Source: a virus
Length of the DNA: 36,672 bases
IMG/VR virus record: IMGVR_UViG_3300032116_000634
Span: 1-36,672 of that record
Direction: 5' to 3' (one strand)
Numbering within the stretch: the stretch's first letter is position 1; the number at the start of each line of letters is the position of its first letter. The position numbers were made by a program, and so were the translations under genes. Shown here piece after piece: positions 12,788 to 20,269 of this stretch. Below the pieces are notes generated by a model. It was not told the DNA's origin. It did not search any database and worked only from the letters and a program-made list of their open reading frames with translations.

Positions 12788-14538
12788 TGGCACGAAAGTC
12801 TTTGGCGGACATCCTGGGTGGTTACCGCAAAAAGTTGGACTCATCCAAGCGCTGGCGCAAGGAAGAGGGCTATGACCAAACCTGGAAGCGGTTGAACGAC
12901 CTGTACCGCGGTCGCCACTATGAGACATATTCGGAGAATGACCGTCTGCTGATTAATATGGCGTTTGCCACAATTAACGTGTTGGCTCCTGCCACGTCGG
13001 TTAACTACCCGAAGATTACTGTCAATGCGACCAAGCCTGATGATGCGCCTCAGGCGGTTATCGCTGAGGCGGTGGTGAACTATTGGTGGCGTACCCGTAA
13101 AATTCAGAAAGAGTTTCGCCGTTCCGTCAAGGACATGCTGATTTTTGGGCATGGCTGGATTAAGGTTGGCTACAGGTTTGTTGAAGAGGAAGTCATTGAG
13201 GAAGCGGATGACGCTTCCGACCCTGTTGAGGGTGGAGAGCCAGTGGCGACGACAGTGATTCTGGAGGATGCCCCGTTCGCGGAGCGTGTGTCCCCGTTTG
13301 ATGTGTTCGTGGACCCAGATGCAACAGCGCCCAGCGACATGCGATGGATTGCGCAACGTATCCGCCGCCCCATCGCAGAGGTAAAAGCGGACCGTCGTTA
13401 CAACAAGTCCGCTCGTGAGCAGGTCGGTGTGATGGCGGTCGGTCGCTATAGTGACGACCCGTCTGTGCGCAAGATTCACGACAAGGACGCTGGCTACGCG
13501 GAAATCTGGGAGTTTTACGACATTAGCAAGCGCACAATGTGTGTGTTTGCGGACGGCTCCGACCAGTTCCTGGTGAAGCCAATGCGTATGCCGTATGCGT
13601 TTGGTCAGCCGTTTGTGTTTATTGCCAACTACGAGATTCCTGACTATTTTTATCCGATTGGTGAACTGGAATCCATCGAGCCGCTCCAGAAAGAGTTGAA
13701 CGAGACTCGTACCCAGATGATGAACCACCGCAAGCGGTTTGCCCGCAAGTGGCTGTATAAGGAGTCGGCGTTTGACCAGTTGGGTCGTACCGCGTTGGAG
13801 TCGGACGACGACAACGTAATGGTGCCCGTCATCTCTGACGAGGGTCTAGGGAATGTTGTCGCCCCGATGCCTGCGGTTATTAACCCGCCCGACTTCTACA
13901 ACCAGTCCAGCCTGATTATTTCGGATATTGACCGCGTGTCGGGTGTGTCCGAATTCCAGCGTGGTGCCGTGTCTGAAATCCGTCGCACTGCGACGGAAAT
14001 GGCACTCATCCAGGATGCCTCTAATGCCCGTACCGCGGACAAGTTGGCGACGATTGAGTTGGCTGTGGGTGAGGTTGGTCGCCGTTTGCTGGCGCTTGCC
14101 CAGCAGTTTATGACTGGCGAACAGGTTGCTCGCATTACTAGCAAGAATGGTCAGCCTGTTTGGGTGGAATATGACCGTGACTATATTGCTGGCGACTTTG
14201 ACTTTGAGGTTGTGGGCGGTTCTACCCAGCCTGTGAACGAGTCGTTCCGCCGTCAGCAGGCTCTCCAGATTGTGGACGCTATGGCACCGTTTGCGGGTGC
14301 TGGGGTGGTGGACATGCAAAAGTTGGCTGCTTATGTTCTCCAGGTCGGTTTCGGGGTAAAGAACCCCGAACAGTTTATTACGGCTCCTCCGCCGCCGCCT
14401 GAGGCGGCTGGCGGGGTTCCTGGCGGTTTGCCTGGTGGCATGCCGCAGTCCCCTGGCGGTCCGATGCCGTTGATGCCCGACATGCCTGTTGGCATGGAGG
14501 ACATGCCCCCACTGCCTGAGGGTATGCCACCCCTGTAG
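12787..14538 (+). CDS. Portal protein
   Basis: 583 residues, a length typical of P22/T7-type podovirus portals. Features: N-terminal RLNDLYRGRHYETYSENDRLLINMAFATINVLAP, a segment on acting at membrane-like distance FGHGWIKVGYRFVEEE, clip/stem region QKELNETRTQMMNHRKRF, and ISDIDRVSGVSEFQRGAVSE, a pattern shared by many portals. The C-terminus is Pro/Gly/Met-rich. Twelve copies form the ring through which DNA enters and leaves the capsid. It is followed by scaffold and capsid genes, the usual order. Confidence 0.9.
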   Translation: MARKSLADILGGYRKKLDSSKRWRKEEGYDQTWKRLNDLYRGRHYETYSENDRLLINMAFATINVLAPATSVNYPKITVNATKPDDAPQAVIAEAVVNYWWRTRKIQKEFRRSVKDMLIFGHGWIKVGYRFVEEEVIEEADDASDPVEGGEPVATTVILEDAPFAERVSPFDVFVDPDATAPSDMRWIAQRIRRPIAEVKADRRYNKSAREQVGVMAVGRYSDDPSVRKIHDKDAGYAEIWEFYDISKRTMCVFADGSDQFLVKPMRMPYAFGQPFVFIANYEIPDYFYPIGELESIEPLQKELNETRTQMMNHRKRFARKWLYKESAFDQLGRTALESDDDNVMVPVISDEGLGNVVAPMPAVINPPDFYNQSSLIISDIDRVSGVSEFQRGAVSEIRRTATEMALIQDASNARTADKLATIELAVGEVGRRLLALAQQFMTGEQVARITSKNGQPVWVEYDRDYIAGDFDFEVVGGSTQPVNESFRRQQALQIVDAMAPFAGAGVVDMQKLAAYVLQVGFGVKNPEQFITAPPPPPEAAGGVPGGLPGGMPQSPGGPMPLMPDMPVGMEDMPPLPEGMPPL

Positions 14539-14553
14539 TCCCCTAGGGAACAG

Positions 14554-14593
14554 CCTTCCGTATGGGTAGAGCAACCCCTGTGGACTCGGAAGG
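14554..14593 (+). promoter_or_regulatory. Stem covering the scaffold ribosome site
   Basis: CCTTCCG (14554-14560) can pair with CGGAAGG (14587-14593), which is the GGAAGGA ribosome site of the scaffold gene starting at 14600. It could hold down scaffold translation relative to capsid. Confidence 0.4.
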
Positions 14594-14599
14594 AAAAAT

Positions 14600-15394
14600 A
14601 TGAGCGAGGAAATCGCAACACCGTCTGTCGTGGACACCAATGTTGGTGCAACCAATACGCCCAGTGCGGAGCAATCAGTACCAGAAACACCAGTTCTAGC
14701 GGTTCAGGATTACGCGAATTATGTAGTCCCGATTAAGTTGGATGGTGAGGAACTTCAGGTTCCGCTTTCTGAGGCAATCGCTGGCTACCAGCGTCAAGCG
14801 GACTACACGCGAAAGACGCAAGAATTGTCGGCGCAACGGGAACAAGTCCAGTTTGCGTCAACTCTTCAAGCGGCTTTGGAACGTGACCCCGAAGCAACCA
14901 TTGACCTGTTGATGCGTCATTATGGTGTGAGTCGGGCAGAAGCGCGGGCGATGACGGCTGATGTTGAGGATACCGAGTCTCTTGACCCAGCCGAACGGAA
15001 GTTGCGCGAGATGGAATCTCGCATTGCCCAGTTTGAGGACTACAAGTCTCAGCAGGAAGTGGAACGAGAAATTTCACGGCTACAAGCCAGGTACTCTGAT
15101 TTTAATGTTGCTGATGTAGTGAACACCGCGTTGCGGTTGGGCACGTCCGACCTTGAAGGGACTTACAAGCAAATGGCATATGACCGTATGGTTGCACAGC
15201 AGGCGAAAGTCCAGGCTGACGCTGCCGCAAAACAGCAGGCTGTTGAACAGCAGGTTGTTGAAGCGAAGCGTCAGGCTGCAGTAGTGAGCGGGGGTTCCAA
15301 CCCTGCGGCTTCTACGACGACAGAATCTGTTGAGCCGATTACGAATATCCGTGACGCTTGGAGCGCCGCAAAGCGTCAACTTGGCGCAAACTGA
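14600..15394 (+). CDS. Capsid scaffolding protein
   Basis: 264 residues, acidic and helical. It has a Pro/Thr-rich disordered N-terminus, a QRQADYTRKTQEL segment common in phage scaffolds, long coiled-coil-like stretches (AERKLREMESRIAQFEDYKS; AAAKQQAVEQQVVEAKRQ) and a C-terminal RDAWSAAKRQLGAN, a short basic helix that typically binds the coat protein. Position directly before the major capsid gene supports the call. It would guide procapsid assembly and then exit or be degraded; no protease domain is visible. Confidence 0.85.
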   Translation: MSEEIATPSVVDTNVGATNTPSAEQSVPETPVLAVQDYANYVVPIKLDGEELQVPLSEAIAGYQRQADYTRKTQELSAQREQVQFASTLQAALERDPEATIDLLMRHYGVSRAEARAMTADVEDTESLDPAERKLREMESRIAQFEDYKSQQEVEREISRLQARYSDFNVADVVNTALRLGTSDLEGTYKQMAYDRMVAQQAKVQADAAAKQQAVEQQVVEAKRQAAVVSGGSNPAASTTTESVEPITNIRDAWSAAKRQLGAN

Positions 15395-15427
15395 ATCATT
15401 CACTTTACACACTAGGAGAAAACCACA

Positions 15428-16363
15428 ATGGCTGGTAACCCGAATTTTGATGCGTTGCTTTCAACAACGCTCGCTAACTACCGTGACCAACTCACGGACA
15501 ACGTGTTCACCGCACGTCCGCTCACCTATTTCCTCATGGACAAGGGTCGCATTCGTATGGTCAACGGTGGCACCAAGATTGTTGAGCCGCTCATTTACGG
15601 CAGCAACAGCACGGTCGCCTCGTACAGCGGATACGATTCGCTGTCGCTGACCCCCCAGCAGGGCATCACTGCCGCCGAGTACGAGTGGAAGCAGTACGCT
15701 GCCTCCATCACCATCTCGGGCATTGAGGAAGCGAAGAACAACGGTGAGCAGGAAATCATCAACCTGCTTGAAGCCAAGATTATGCAGGCTGAAGAGTCGC
15801 TGCGTGAAGGCTTCAACCAGATGTTCTTCGGTTCGGGCACTGGCAACAGCGGCAAGGACTGGAACGGTCTGGGCAACATCGTTGAGGCTTCGGGCACGGT
15901 TGGCGGAATTGACCGCTCGACCGAGACCTGGTGGCGCTCGTACGAGGAGAACACCGCAACCGCGCTGACCCTCGCACAGATGGCAACCGCCTACAACACG
16001 GTGTCGGTTGGTAACGACCACCCCGACATGATTCTTACGACTCAGACCCTGTTTGAGAAGTATGAGGCGCTGTTGGTTCCGCAACTCCGTTTCACGGACA
16101 CCCGTACGGCGGATGCTGGCTTCCAGAACCTGCTGTTCAAGGCTGCTCCTGTGGCGTACGACGTTCACGCCCCCGCGGGAACGATGTTCTTCCTGAACAG
16201 CAAGTACCTCACGCTGGTTGGTCACAGCCAGAAGTGGTTCGCACAGACCGCGTTTGTGTCGCCTGAGGACGTTGATGCCAAGTACGCCCTGATTATGTGC
16301 TACGGCAACCTGACCTGCCGTAACGCGAAGAAGCAGGGCAAACTGACGGCAAAGACTGCCTAA
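15428..16363 (+). CDS. Major capsid protein
   Basis: 311 residues, presumed HK97 fold. Landmarks: N-terminal NFDALLSTTLANYRDQLTDN, then GTKIVEPLIYGSN (E-loop region), EYEWKQYAASITISGIEEAKN, a long helix AKIMQAEESLREGFNQMFF, and ATAYNTVSVGNDHPDMILTT of the A domain, all typical of phage capsid proteins in environmental podoviruses. A strong AGGAGAAAA ribosome site precedes the ATG. A very stable GC hairpin (16383-16408) follows the gene, fitting high expression. Confidence 0.88.
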   Translation: MAGNPNFDALLSTTLANYRDQLTDNVFTARPLTYFLMDKGRIRMVNGGTKIVEPLIYGSNSTVASYSGYDSLSLTPQQGITAAEYEWKQYAASITISGIEEAKNNGEQEIINLLEAKIMQAEESLREGFNQMFFGSGTGNSGKDWNGLGNIVEASGTVGGIDRSTETWWRSYEENTATALTLAQMATAYNTVSVGNDHPDMILTTQTLFEKYEALLVPQLRFTDTRTADAGFQNLLFKAAPVAYDVHAPAGTMFFLNSKYLTLVGHSQKWFAQTAFVSPEDVDAKYALIMCYGNLTCRNAKKQGKLTAKTA

Positions 16364-16382
16364 GGTAGTTAACCGTCATAAT

Positions 16383-16408
16383 GCGGTGGGGGCACTAGCC
16401 CCCACCGC
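16383..16408 (+). terminator. Strong hairpin after the capsid gene
   Basis: GCGGTGGGGGC pairs perfectly over 11 bp with GCCCCCACCGC around ACTA. No T tract follows, so mRNA stabilisation or partial termination after the capsid gene is more likely than full termination. Confidence 0.65.
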
Positions 16409-16451
16409 ACCGAATTCCGCAATACAAATTCACACAAACTAGGAGAAAAAA

Positions 16452-16862
16452 ATGCCTTTGGTTCCGAATGACACTGATGGTGCAATTTCACGCAAGCGTA
16501 TCCAGGATTGGGTTGCTGCCCGCGAAAAGACGGTGGTTGTCGCCGCCGCTGACGAAAACACCACGCAGTCGGCTGCAACGCTTGTTGCCAGCAAGGTTGT
16601 CTACACGATGACCCCGACCGCAAACCGTACCCTGACCACGCCGACTGGTGCCCAGTTGGGTGCAGCCGTTGCCGATGAGGCTGTCGGTTTCTCGTTTGAG
16701 TTCACGGTTGTGAACCTGGCGAGTGCGACGCACACGATTACGTTGACGGATGGTGGTGACGGAATTTCGCTGGTTGGCGATGCCGTCGTTGAGGCTGCTA
16801 CGTCGTCCACGTTCGTGGGTGTTGTGACGGCTGCCGATACGGTTGTCGTTTACAAGAAGTAA
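16452..16862 (+). CDS. Capsid decoration-like protein
   Basis: 136 residues, largely beta: VVVAAADENTTQSAATLVAS, VVYTMTPTANRTLTTPTGAQ, FSFEFTVVNLASATHTITLTDG, ending TVVVYKK. Size, beta pattern and position right after the major capsid gene suit a head decoration protein, but no family was identified. AGGAGA lies close upstream. A second stable hairpin follows the gene (16876-16897), as after the capsid gene. Confidence 0.65.
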   Translation: MPLVPNDTDGAISRKRIQDWVAAREKTVVVAAADENTTQSAATLVASKVVYTMTPTANRTLTTPTGAQLGAAVADEAVGFSFEFTVVNLASATHTITLTDGGDGISLVGDAVVEAATSSTFVGVVTAADTVVVYKK

Positions 16863-16875
16863 TTGAATTGTTGGC

Positions 16876-16897
16876 GGCGGGGGCGTTTGCCCCCGCC
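16876..16897 (+). terminator. Strong hairpin after the decoration gene
   Basis: GGCGGGGGC pairs over 9 bp with GCCCCCGCC around GTTT, with no T tract. It parallels the hairpin after the capsid gene, so the decoration gene is bracketed by two stable stems. Confidence 0.65.
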
Positions 16898-16923
16898 ATC
16901 AACTGTCTGATTGGAGAACTGTT

Positions 16924-17052
16924 GTGCCGATGAAGTACCGCCAGTTGGCTTCCCATGCGGATGCTAAAGCCCCCAAGGGTCGTATGGTTTCTAACTACCC
17001 GCCGAAGAAGAAGGCAGCCAAGGCTGTCAAGAAGGCGAAGAAGGGTTACTGA
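16924..17052 (+). CDS. Small basic protein 1
   Basis: 42 residues from GTG 16924 (ATG at 16930 is the alternative), after a good GGAG site. The C-terminal third is a lysine/alanine repeat (KKKAAKAVKKAKKGY) like a histone H1 tail. It is the first of seven consecutive Lys/Arg-rich genes between head and tail genes. DNA condensation in the capsid is a possible role but not shown. Confidence 0.68.
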   Translation: MPMKYRQLASHADAKAPKGRMVSNYPPKKKAAKAVKKAKKGY

Positions 17053-17053
17053 T

Positions 17054-17353
17054 ATGGCGATGGACAACGACAGCGATATTGCGAATATGATTCGCGCCTT
17101 GATGGGCGGTCAACGCGCCAAGGCGAAGATGCGCAAGAAGCCACCCAGTGCGGCACTTTCGACAGAATCAGGTCGTCGTCCTCAGCGTAAGACGAATGTT
17201 CCTGTGCCGATGCCGAAGCGTCGTGGTGAGAAGCCGATGGATGCGGCACAGCGTGGCGTTATGAAGGATGCAAAAAAGGCTGCCGCGAAGCGTCAGCGTG
17301 TTGTGCCCCGTAAAAAGGGCGGTGTTCAGAAACCGAAGATGAAGGGTTACTGA
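17054..17353 (+). CDS. Small basic protein 2
   Basis: 99 residues from the ATG at 17054 (MAMDNDSDIANMIRALMGGQ). A longer in-frame reading would overlap basic protein 1 and is rejected. A short acidic N-terminal helix is followed by a long disordered Lys/Arg/Pro-rich tail ending KKGGVQKPKMKGY, whose last residues echo the KKGY end of the preceding gene. No family was recognised; probably a nucleic-acid-binding virion or assembly factor. Confidence 0.7.
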   Translation: MAMDNDSDIANMIRALMGGQRAKAKMRKKPPSAALSTESGRRPQRKTNVPVPMPKRRGEKPMDAAQRGVMKDAKKAAAKRQRVVPRKKGGVQKPKMKGY

Positions 17354-17355
17354 TT

Positions 17356-17640
17356 ATGGCTAGGAACGGTAGCGACGACAAGCGAAAGTATGGTTCTATG
17401 GCGGCTAGTTATGGTCGCAAGAAGCCAAAGCCGTCTGCTGGTGGTTCGGCTATGACCCCTCGGCGCAAGGGTCCCAATATGGCTGCACCGAAGCCGACGA
17501 ATCAGATTCCTTATGGAGAGCGTCCTATTTCACCGTATGGTGAGCCAAAGCGACGCACCAAGACTCGTCCTTCGTCGCCGTATGGCAAGGCTGCTCGTCG
17601 CACTCGCACTCGTCCCGCTGGTTACGGGAAAGCAAAGTAA
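17356..17640 (+). CDS. Small basic protein 3 with SPYG/IPYG repeats
   Basis: 94 residues, low complexity. It contains repeated PYG units (IPYGERPISPYGEPKRRTK, RPSSPYGKAARRTRTRP, AGYGKAK) about 10-20 residues apart, embedded in Arg/Lys. Such sequences are usually disordered and bind nucleic acid; the spacing of PYG looks like internal duplication. No enzyme motif is seen and the function is unknown. Confidence 0.68.
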   Translation: MARNGSDDKRKYGSMAASYGRKKPKPSAGGSAMTPRRKGPNMAAPKPTNQIPYGERPISPYGEPKRRTKTRPSSPYGKAARRTRTRPAGYGKAK

Positions 17641-17642
17641 TT

Positions 17643-17891
17643 ATGGCTTCTAAGAAGAAACCCGCTATTGGTGGTTTGGCTCGCCCCCAAGGCTGGGATG
17701 ATGTCGTCAAGCCCATCGCCAAAGGCGCAGCCAAGCGCGTCAAGAAACCCGTCAAGAAGGCTGCCGCAAAGTCCAAGGCACGTTACGACATTCCCGACCC
17801 CGCCTTCAAGGGCAAGGTGTATGGTTCTGGTGGAAGTATGACAAAGGCATACAAGGATTATGTGTTGCGGAATATGGACGCTGATTTCTAA
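17643..17891 (+). CDS. Small basic protein 4
   Basis: 82 residues. Residues 24-46 form a histone-H1-like Lys/Ala/Pro tract (KGAAKRVKKPVKKAAAKSKA). The C-terminal part (YDIPDPAFKGKVYGSGG, AYKDYVLRNMDADF) is better ordered. The stop overlaps the next start by one base (TAATG). Part of the basic-protein run; function is unknown. Confidence 0.7.
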   Translation: MASKKKPAIGGLARPQGWDDVVKPIAKGAAKRVKKPVKKAAAKSKARYDIPDPAFKGKVYGSGGSMTKAYKDYVLRNMDADF

Positions 17892-18415
17892 TGGCTAAGG
17901 GTAAAGGTCGCAAGCCTGCTATTGATTTGGGAAATCGTCCAGCCAGTGCTGCTGACGATTTTATTCGGGATGTTATTCGCGCCAGCGTAAAAAAGGCGCG
18001 TACTGAAATCCCCAAAAGGGCAAAATATCGTCGCCGCGATGCCGCAAAGGCAGCGATGAAGTTGCGTGAAAAGGGTAAGGACGCAAGTCGTTACATTAAG
18101 GACACTGCAAGCAAGTCTGCCGAATGGAATCATGTCAATAAGCAGTCTGGGCGCATTGTTAAGGCTGCCGAAAAAACTGGCGACAAGCGTTTGTTGAATT
18201 ATCAACGCAGCCGCCAAACTGTCAACGATTTAAAGGTGGCTGACAGAATGGAGGATTTGGGTGGTCGTGTTCGCTCCAAGTTGGGCGACAAATATGGCGA
18301 CCTTCCAATGCGTGGCGTGAACAAGGCTTATAGTGCTGAGGTTCGTGGTGCACAGCAAAAGTTTGCGACTGCACGGAAAGCCGCGAATCCGCGTAAGGCA
18401 CCAAAGAAGAAGTAA
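17891..18415 (+). CDS. Basic helical protein 5
   Basis: 174 residues. After a short leader, mostly amphipathic helix (DDFIRDVIRASVKKARTEIP, RRRDAAKAAMKLREKGKDAS, EWNHVNKQSGRIVKAAEKTG), ending in Arg/Lys (RKAANPRKAPKKK). No recognised domain. Coupled by one-base overlaps to both neighbours. It could be an internal or DNA-binding virion protein. Confidence 0.7.
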   Translation: MAKGKGRKPAIDLGNRPASAADDFIRDVIRASVKKARTEIPKRAKYRRRDAAKAAMKLREKGKDASRYIKDTASKSAEWNHVNKQSGRIVKAAEKTGDKRLLNYQRSRQTVNDLKVADRMEDLGGRVRSKLGDKYGDLPMRGVNKAYSAEVRGAQQKFATARKAANPRKAPKKK

Positions 18416-18882
18416 TGGCTCGGAAGCCGAAGTCTCGTACTTCTGGGATTGACCTGGAGCCGATTTTTGGGTTGTTGTCGCAACTCGGATTGGGTGGCTC
18501 CATGTCGTCGCCTGCTAATGCCCCTCAGGCTATGGCACGGGATGCCAGCCGCAAGGCTGTCCAAGGCACCACCCAAGGTGCGATGAATACTATTAATACT
18601 ATTTCCGAGTTTGCTTCGCCTGGTTATTCGTTGAATGAGTTGGCGGCTATCCGCCAACGTGGCTTACAGCCGTCCGATGCCGCCATGGCGGCATTGTATG
18701 CGGTGCCGTTTACCAAGCCGTTGAAGCGCACCCGCGATGCTTTTCGTGCTGGTCGCGCAGCCCTGAAAGGTGTTCAGACTCCGAATACGGGGTCGCGTCA
18801 AACTGCTGGCATGGCGCAGGAGCCGTCAGGCGAGTTAGAGTACGCAGGACTAACAGCACTACTGAGACTATTGGAGAGATAA
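18415..18882 (+). CDS. Hypothetical protein 6 of the basic cluster
   Basis: 155 residues, less charged than its neighbours. The N-terminal KPKSRTSGIDLEPIFGLLSQ is followed by a Ser/Ala/Gly-rich helical body (GMAQEP, ELEYAGLTALLRLLER at the end). It contains PFTKPLKRTRDAFRAGRAAL, a basic patch. No family was recognised. One-base overlap with the previous gene; the next gene starts 2 nt after its stop. Confidence 0.68.
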   Translation: MARKPKSRTSGIDLEPIFGLLSQLGLGGSMSSPANAPQAMARDASRKAVQGTTQGAMNTINTISEFASPGYSLNELAAIRQRGLQPSDAAMAALYAVPFTKPLKRTRDAFRAGRAALKGVQTPNTGSRQTAGMAQEPSGELEYAGLTALLRLLER

Positions 18883-18883
18883 T

Positions 18884-19270
18884 ATGGCTGCACGGAAACC
18901 CCGCAATATTGACAAAAGCATTTGGGACAGCATGTCCGATATGCAGAAAGCCAGTTATCTGCGCACTGAGGGCGATAAGGAAACGGCGAAGATGCTGGGT
19001 CGTATGGTGGGACGCGAGTCGTATGCCTCCAAGGCAAAGAGCCGCCAGTCGGAAGCCAAGGGTGTTGCCTCCAAAGCCAAGGGTGTTGCCGAGAAGGCGA
19101 AAGACCCGAAGTTTCGTGCCCAAAAGGGTGGCAAAGCGGTAATTAATTACAACAAGAAGAAGAATACCGCTTACCGTCAGGCTGGTCGCAGGGTGATGCC
19201 TGATGCTTCCAAGAAGGAATTGCGGTCTTTGGCTGAGGATATTGCGCGTATTTTGAAGAAGATGAAGTGA
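18884..19270 (+). CDS. Basic protein 7
   Basis: 128 residues. The N-terminal part is ordered (NIDKSIWDSMSDMQKASYLR). A direct repeat follows: ASKAKG and VAEKAK units repeated from about residue 46 to 68, then the KAVINYNKKKNTAYRQAGRR basic patch. A final helix LRSLAEDIARILKKMK. The repeats suggest an internal duplication in a Lys/Ala tract. Function is unknown. Confidence 0.7.
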   Translation: MAARKPRNIDKSIWDSMSDMQKASYLRTEGDKETAKMLGRMVGRESYASKAKSRQSEAKGVASKAKGVAEKAKDPKFRAQKGGKAVINYNKKKNTAYRQAGRRVMPDASKKELRSLAEDIARILKKMK

Positions 19271-19319
19271 CCGAAACCCCCAATTTATGGGGGTATCGGG
19301 AACAGAACGGCTATTTGTG

Positions 19320-19559
19320 ATGAACACACAGCCGAACGCCGTTCCTGCACATTCGTATTATGGTCAGCCCGTTTCGGGTTACCGTTTGTCGGGCACCGAG
19401 GGTGCCCGTCTTGCTTCCCCTAGTGGTCCTTATACGGGACGTGATGGTAAGTGCCGTTTTGGCGACGACACCTGTGAGGGGTTTGCTGTCAAGAAATCAG
19501 AGTTTTGTGTGGGTCATACGAAGCGTGTAGCGAAGGTTAAGTCTGAGGAGGTTGGCTGA
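19320..19559 (+). CDS. Small zinc-binding-like protein
   Basis: 79 residues from ATG 19320; an in-frame ATG at 19287 and GTG at 19317 are alternatives, and none has a clear ribosome site. Conserved segment GKCRFGDDTCEGFAVKKSEFCVGHTKR has three Cys and one His spaced as a zinc site, a pattern I have seen in phage proteins next to head-tail genes. The N-terminus is Tyr/Gly/Ser-rich. Coupled to the next gene by TGATG. Confidence 0.65.
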   Translation: MNTQPNAVPAHSYYGQPVSGYRLSGTEGARLASPSGPYTGRDGKCRFGDDTCEGFAVKKSEFCVGHTKRVAKVKSEEVG

Positions 19560-20269
19560 TGGCTTATCAGACGATGACGGCAACTGTGTTGCGGCAGACG
19601 GTGCGGGATATTGTTGATTTGGATGCGGATGATTTGCCTGATGGTTTGTTGAATCTTTTTATTCGGGACGGCTATTACCGTATTTTGGATGTTGAGAAGC
19701 GTTGGACGTGGTTGGAAACTTCGTTTACGTTTAATACGGTCCAGGGTCAGCGGGCTTATACGATTGCGAATTTTACTGCTGACCCCATCTCCCAGGTTGC
19801 GTCTATTGTTGATAATTCGGATATTGGTACCCGTTTGGACATGATTGGGTACGATATGGGTGAGGCGACTTGGAATGGGACGACGGACACGAATGGTGAC
19901 CCGTTGTTTTATGCGGTGTGGAATGGTCAGATTCATTTGTTTCCGAAGCCTGATAATGCGCGGACGTTGACGTGTCGTGGTTATCGGGAGCCGATTGATT
20001 GGCAAACGTCGGGTGGTGCCGTGGATGCGGCACCGTCGTTGCATTTCCCGTTGGTGTATTATGCGGTTAGCCGTGTCTATCAGCGTTTGGAGGATGCGCA
20101 GATGGCTGCTATGTATAAGCAGTCGTTTGATGAGGGTGTGGCTTTGGCGCGTAATAACATTATGAAACCCAATAGTCACGGTCAGTTGATTTTGGCGCAT
20201 GGTCAGACTCGGGGTCGTCCGACGTTTGATGGTTGGTTGAACAAGTTGGGCAGGCAGTTGGGTAACTGA
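19559..20269 (+). CDS. Head-to-tail adaptor (P22 gp4-like)
   Basis: 236 residues. The N-terminal helix-turn region TVLRQTVRDIVDLDADDLPDGLLNLFIRDGYYRIL and WTWLETSFTF strand, followed by YTIANF and HLFPKPDN, resembles tail accessory proteins of the P22 gp4 group that bind under the portal and extend the channel. Position between head genes and the stabilisation protein fits. Stop and start overlap with both neighbours (TGATG). Confidence 0.75.
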   Translation: MAYQTMTATVLRQTVRDIVDLDADDLPDGLLNLFIRDGYYRILDVEKRWTWLETSFTFNTVQGQRAYTIANFTADPISQVASIVDNSDIGTRLDMIGYDMGEATWNGTTDTNGDPLFYAVWNGQIHLFPKPDNARTLTCRGYREPIDWQTSGGAVDAAPSLHFPLVYYAVSRVYQRLEDAQMAAMYKQSFDEGVALARNNIMKPNSHGQLILAHGQTRGRPTFDGWLNKLGRQLGN

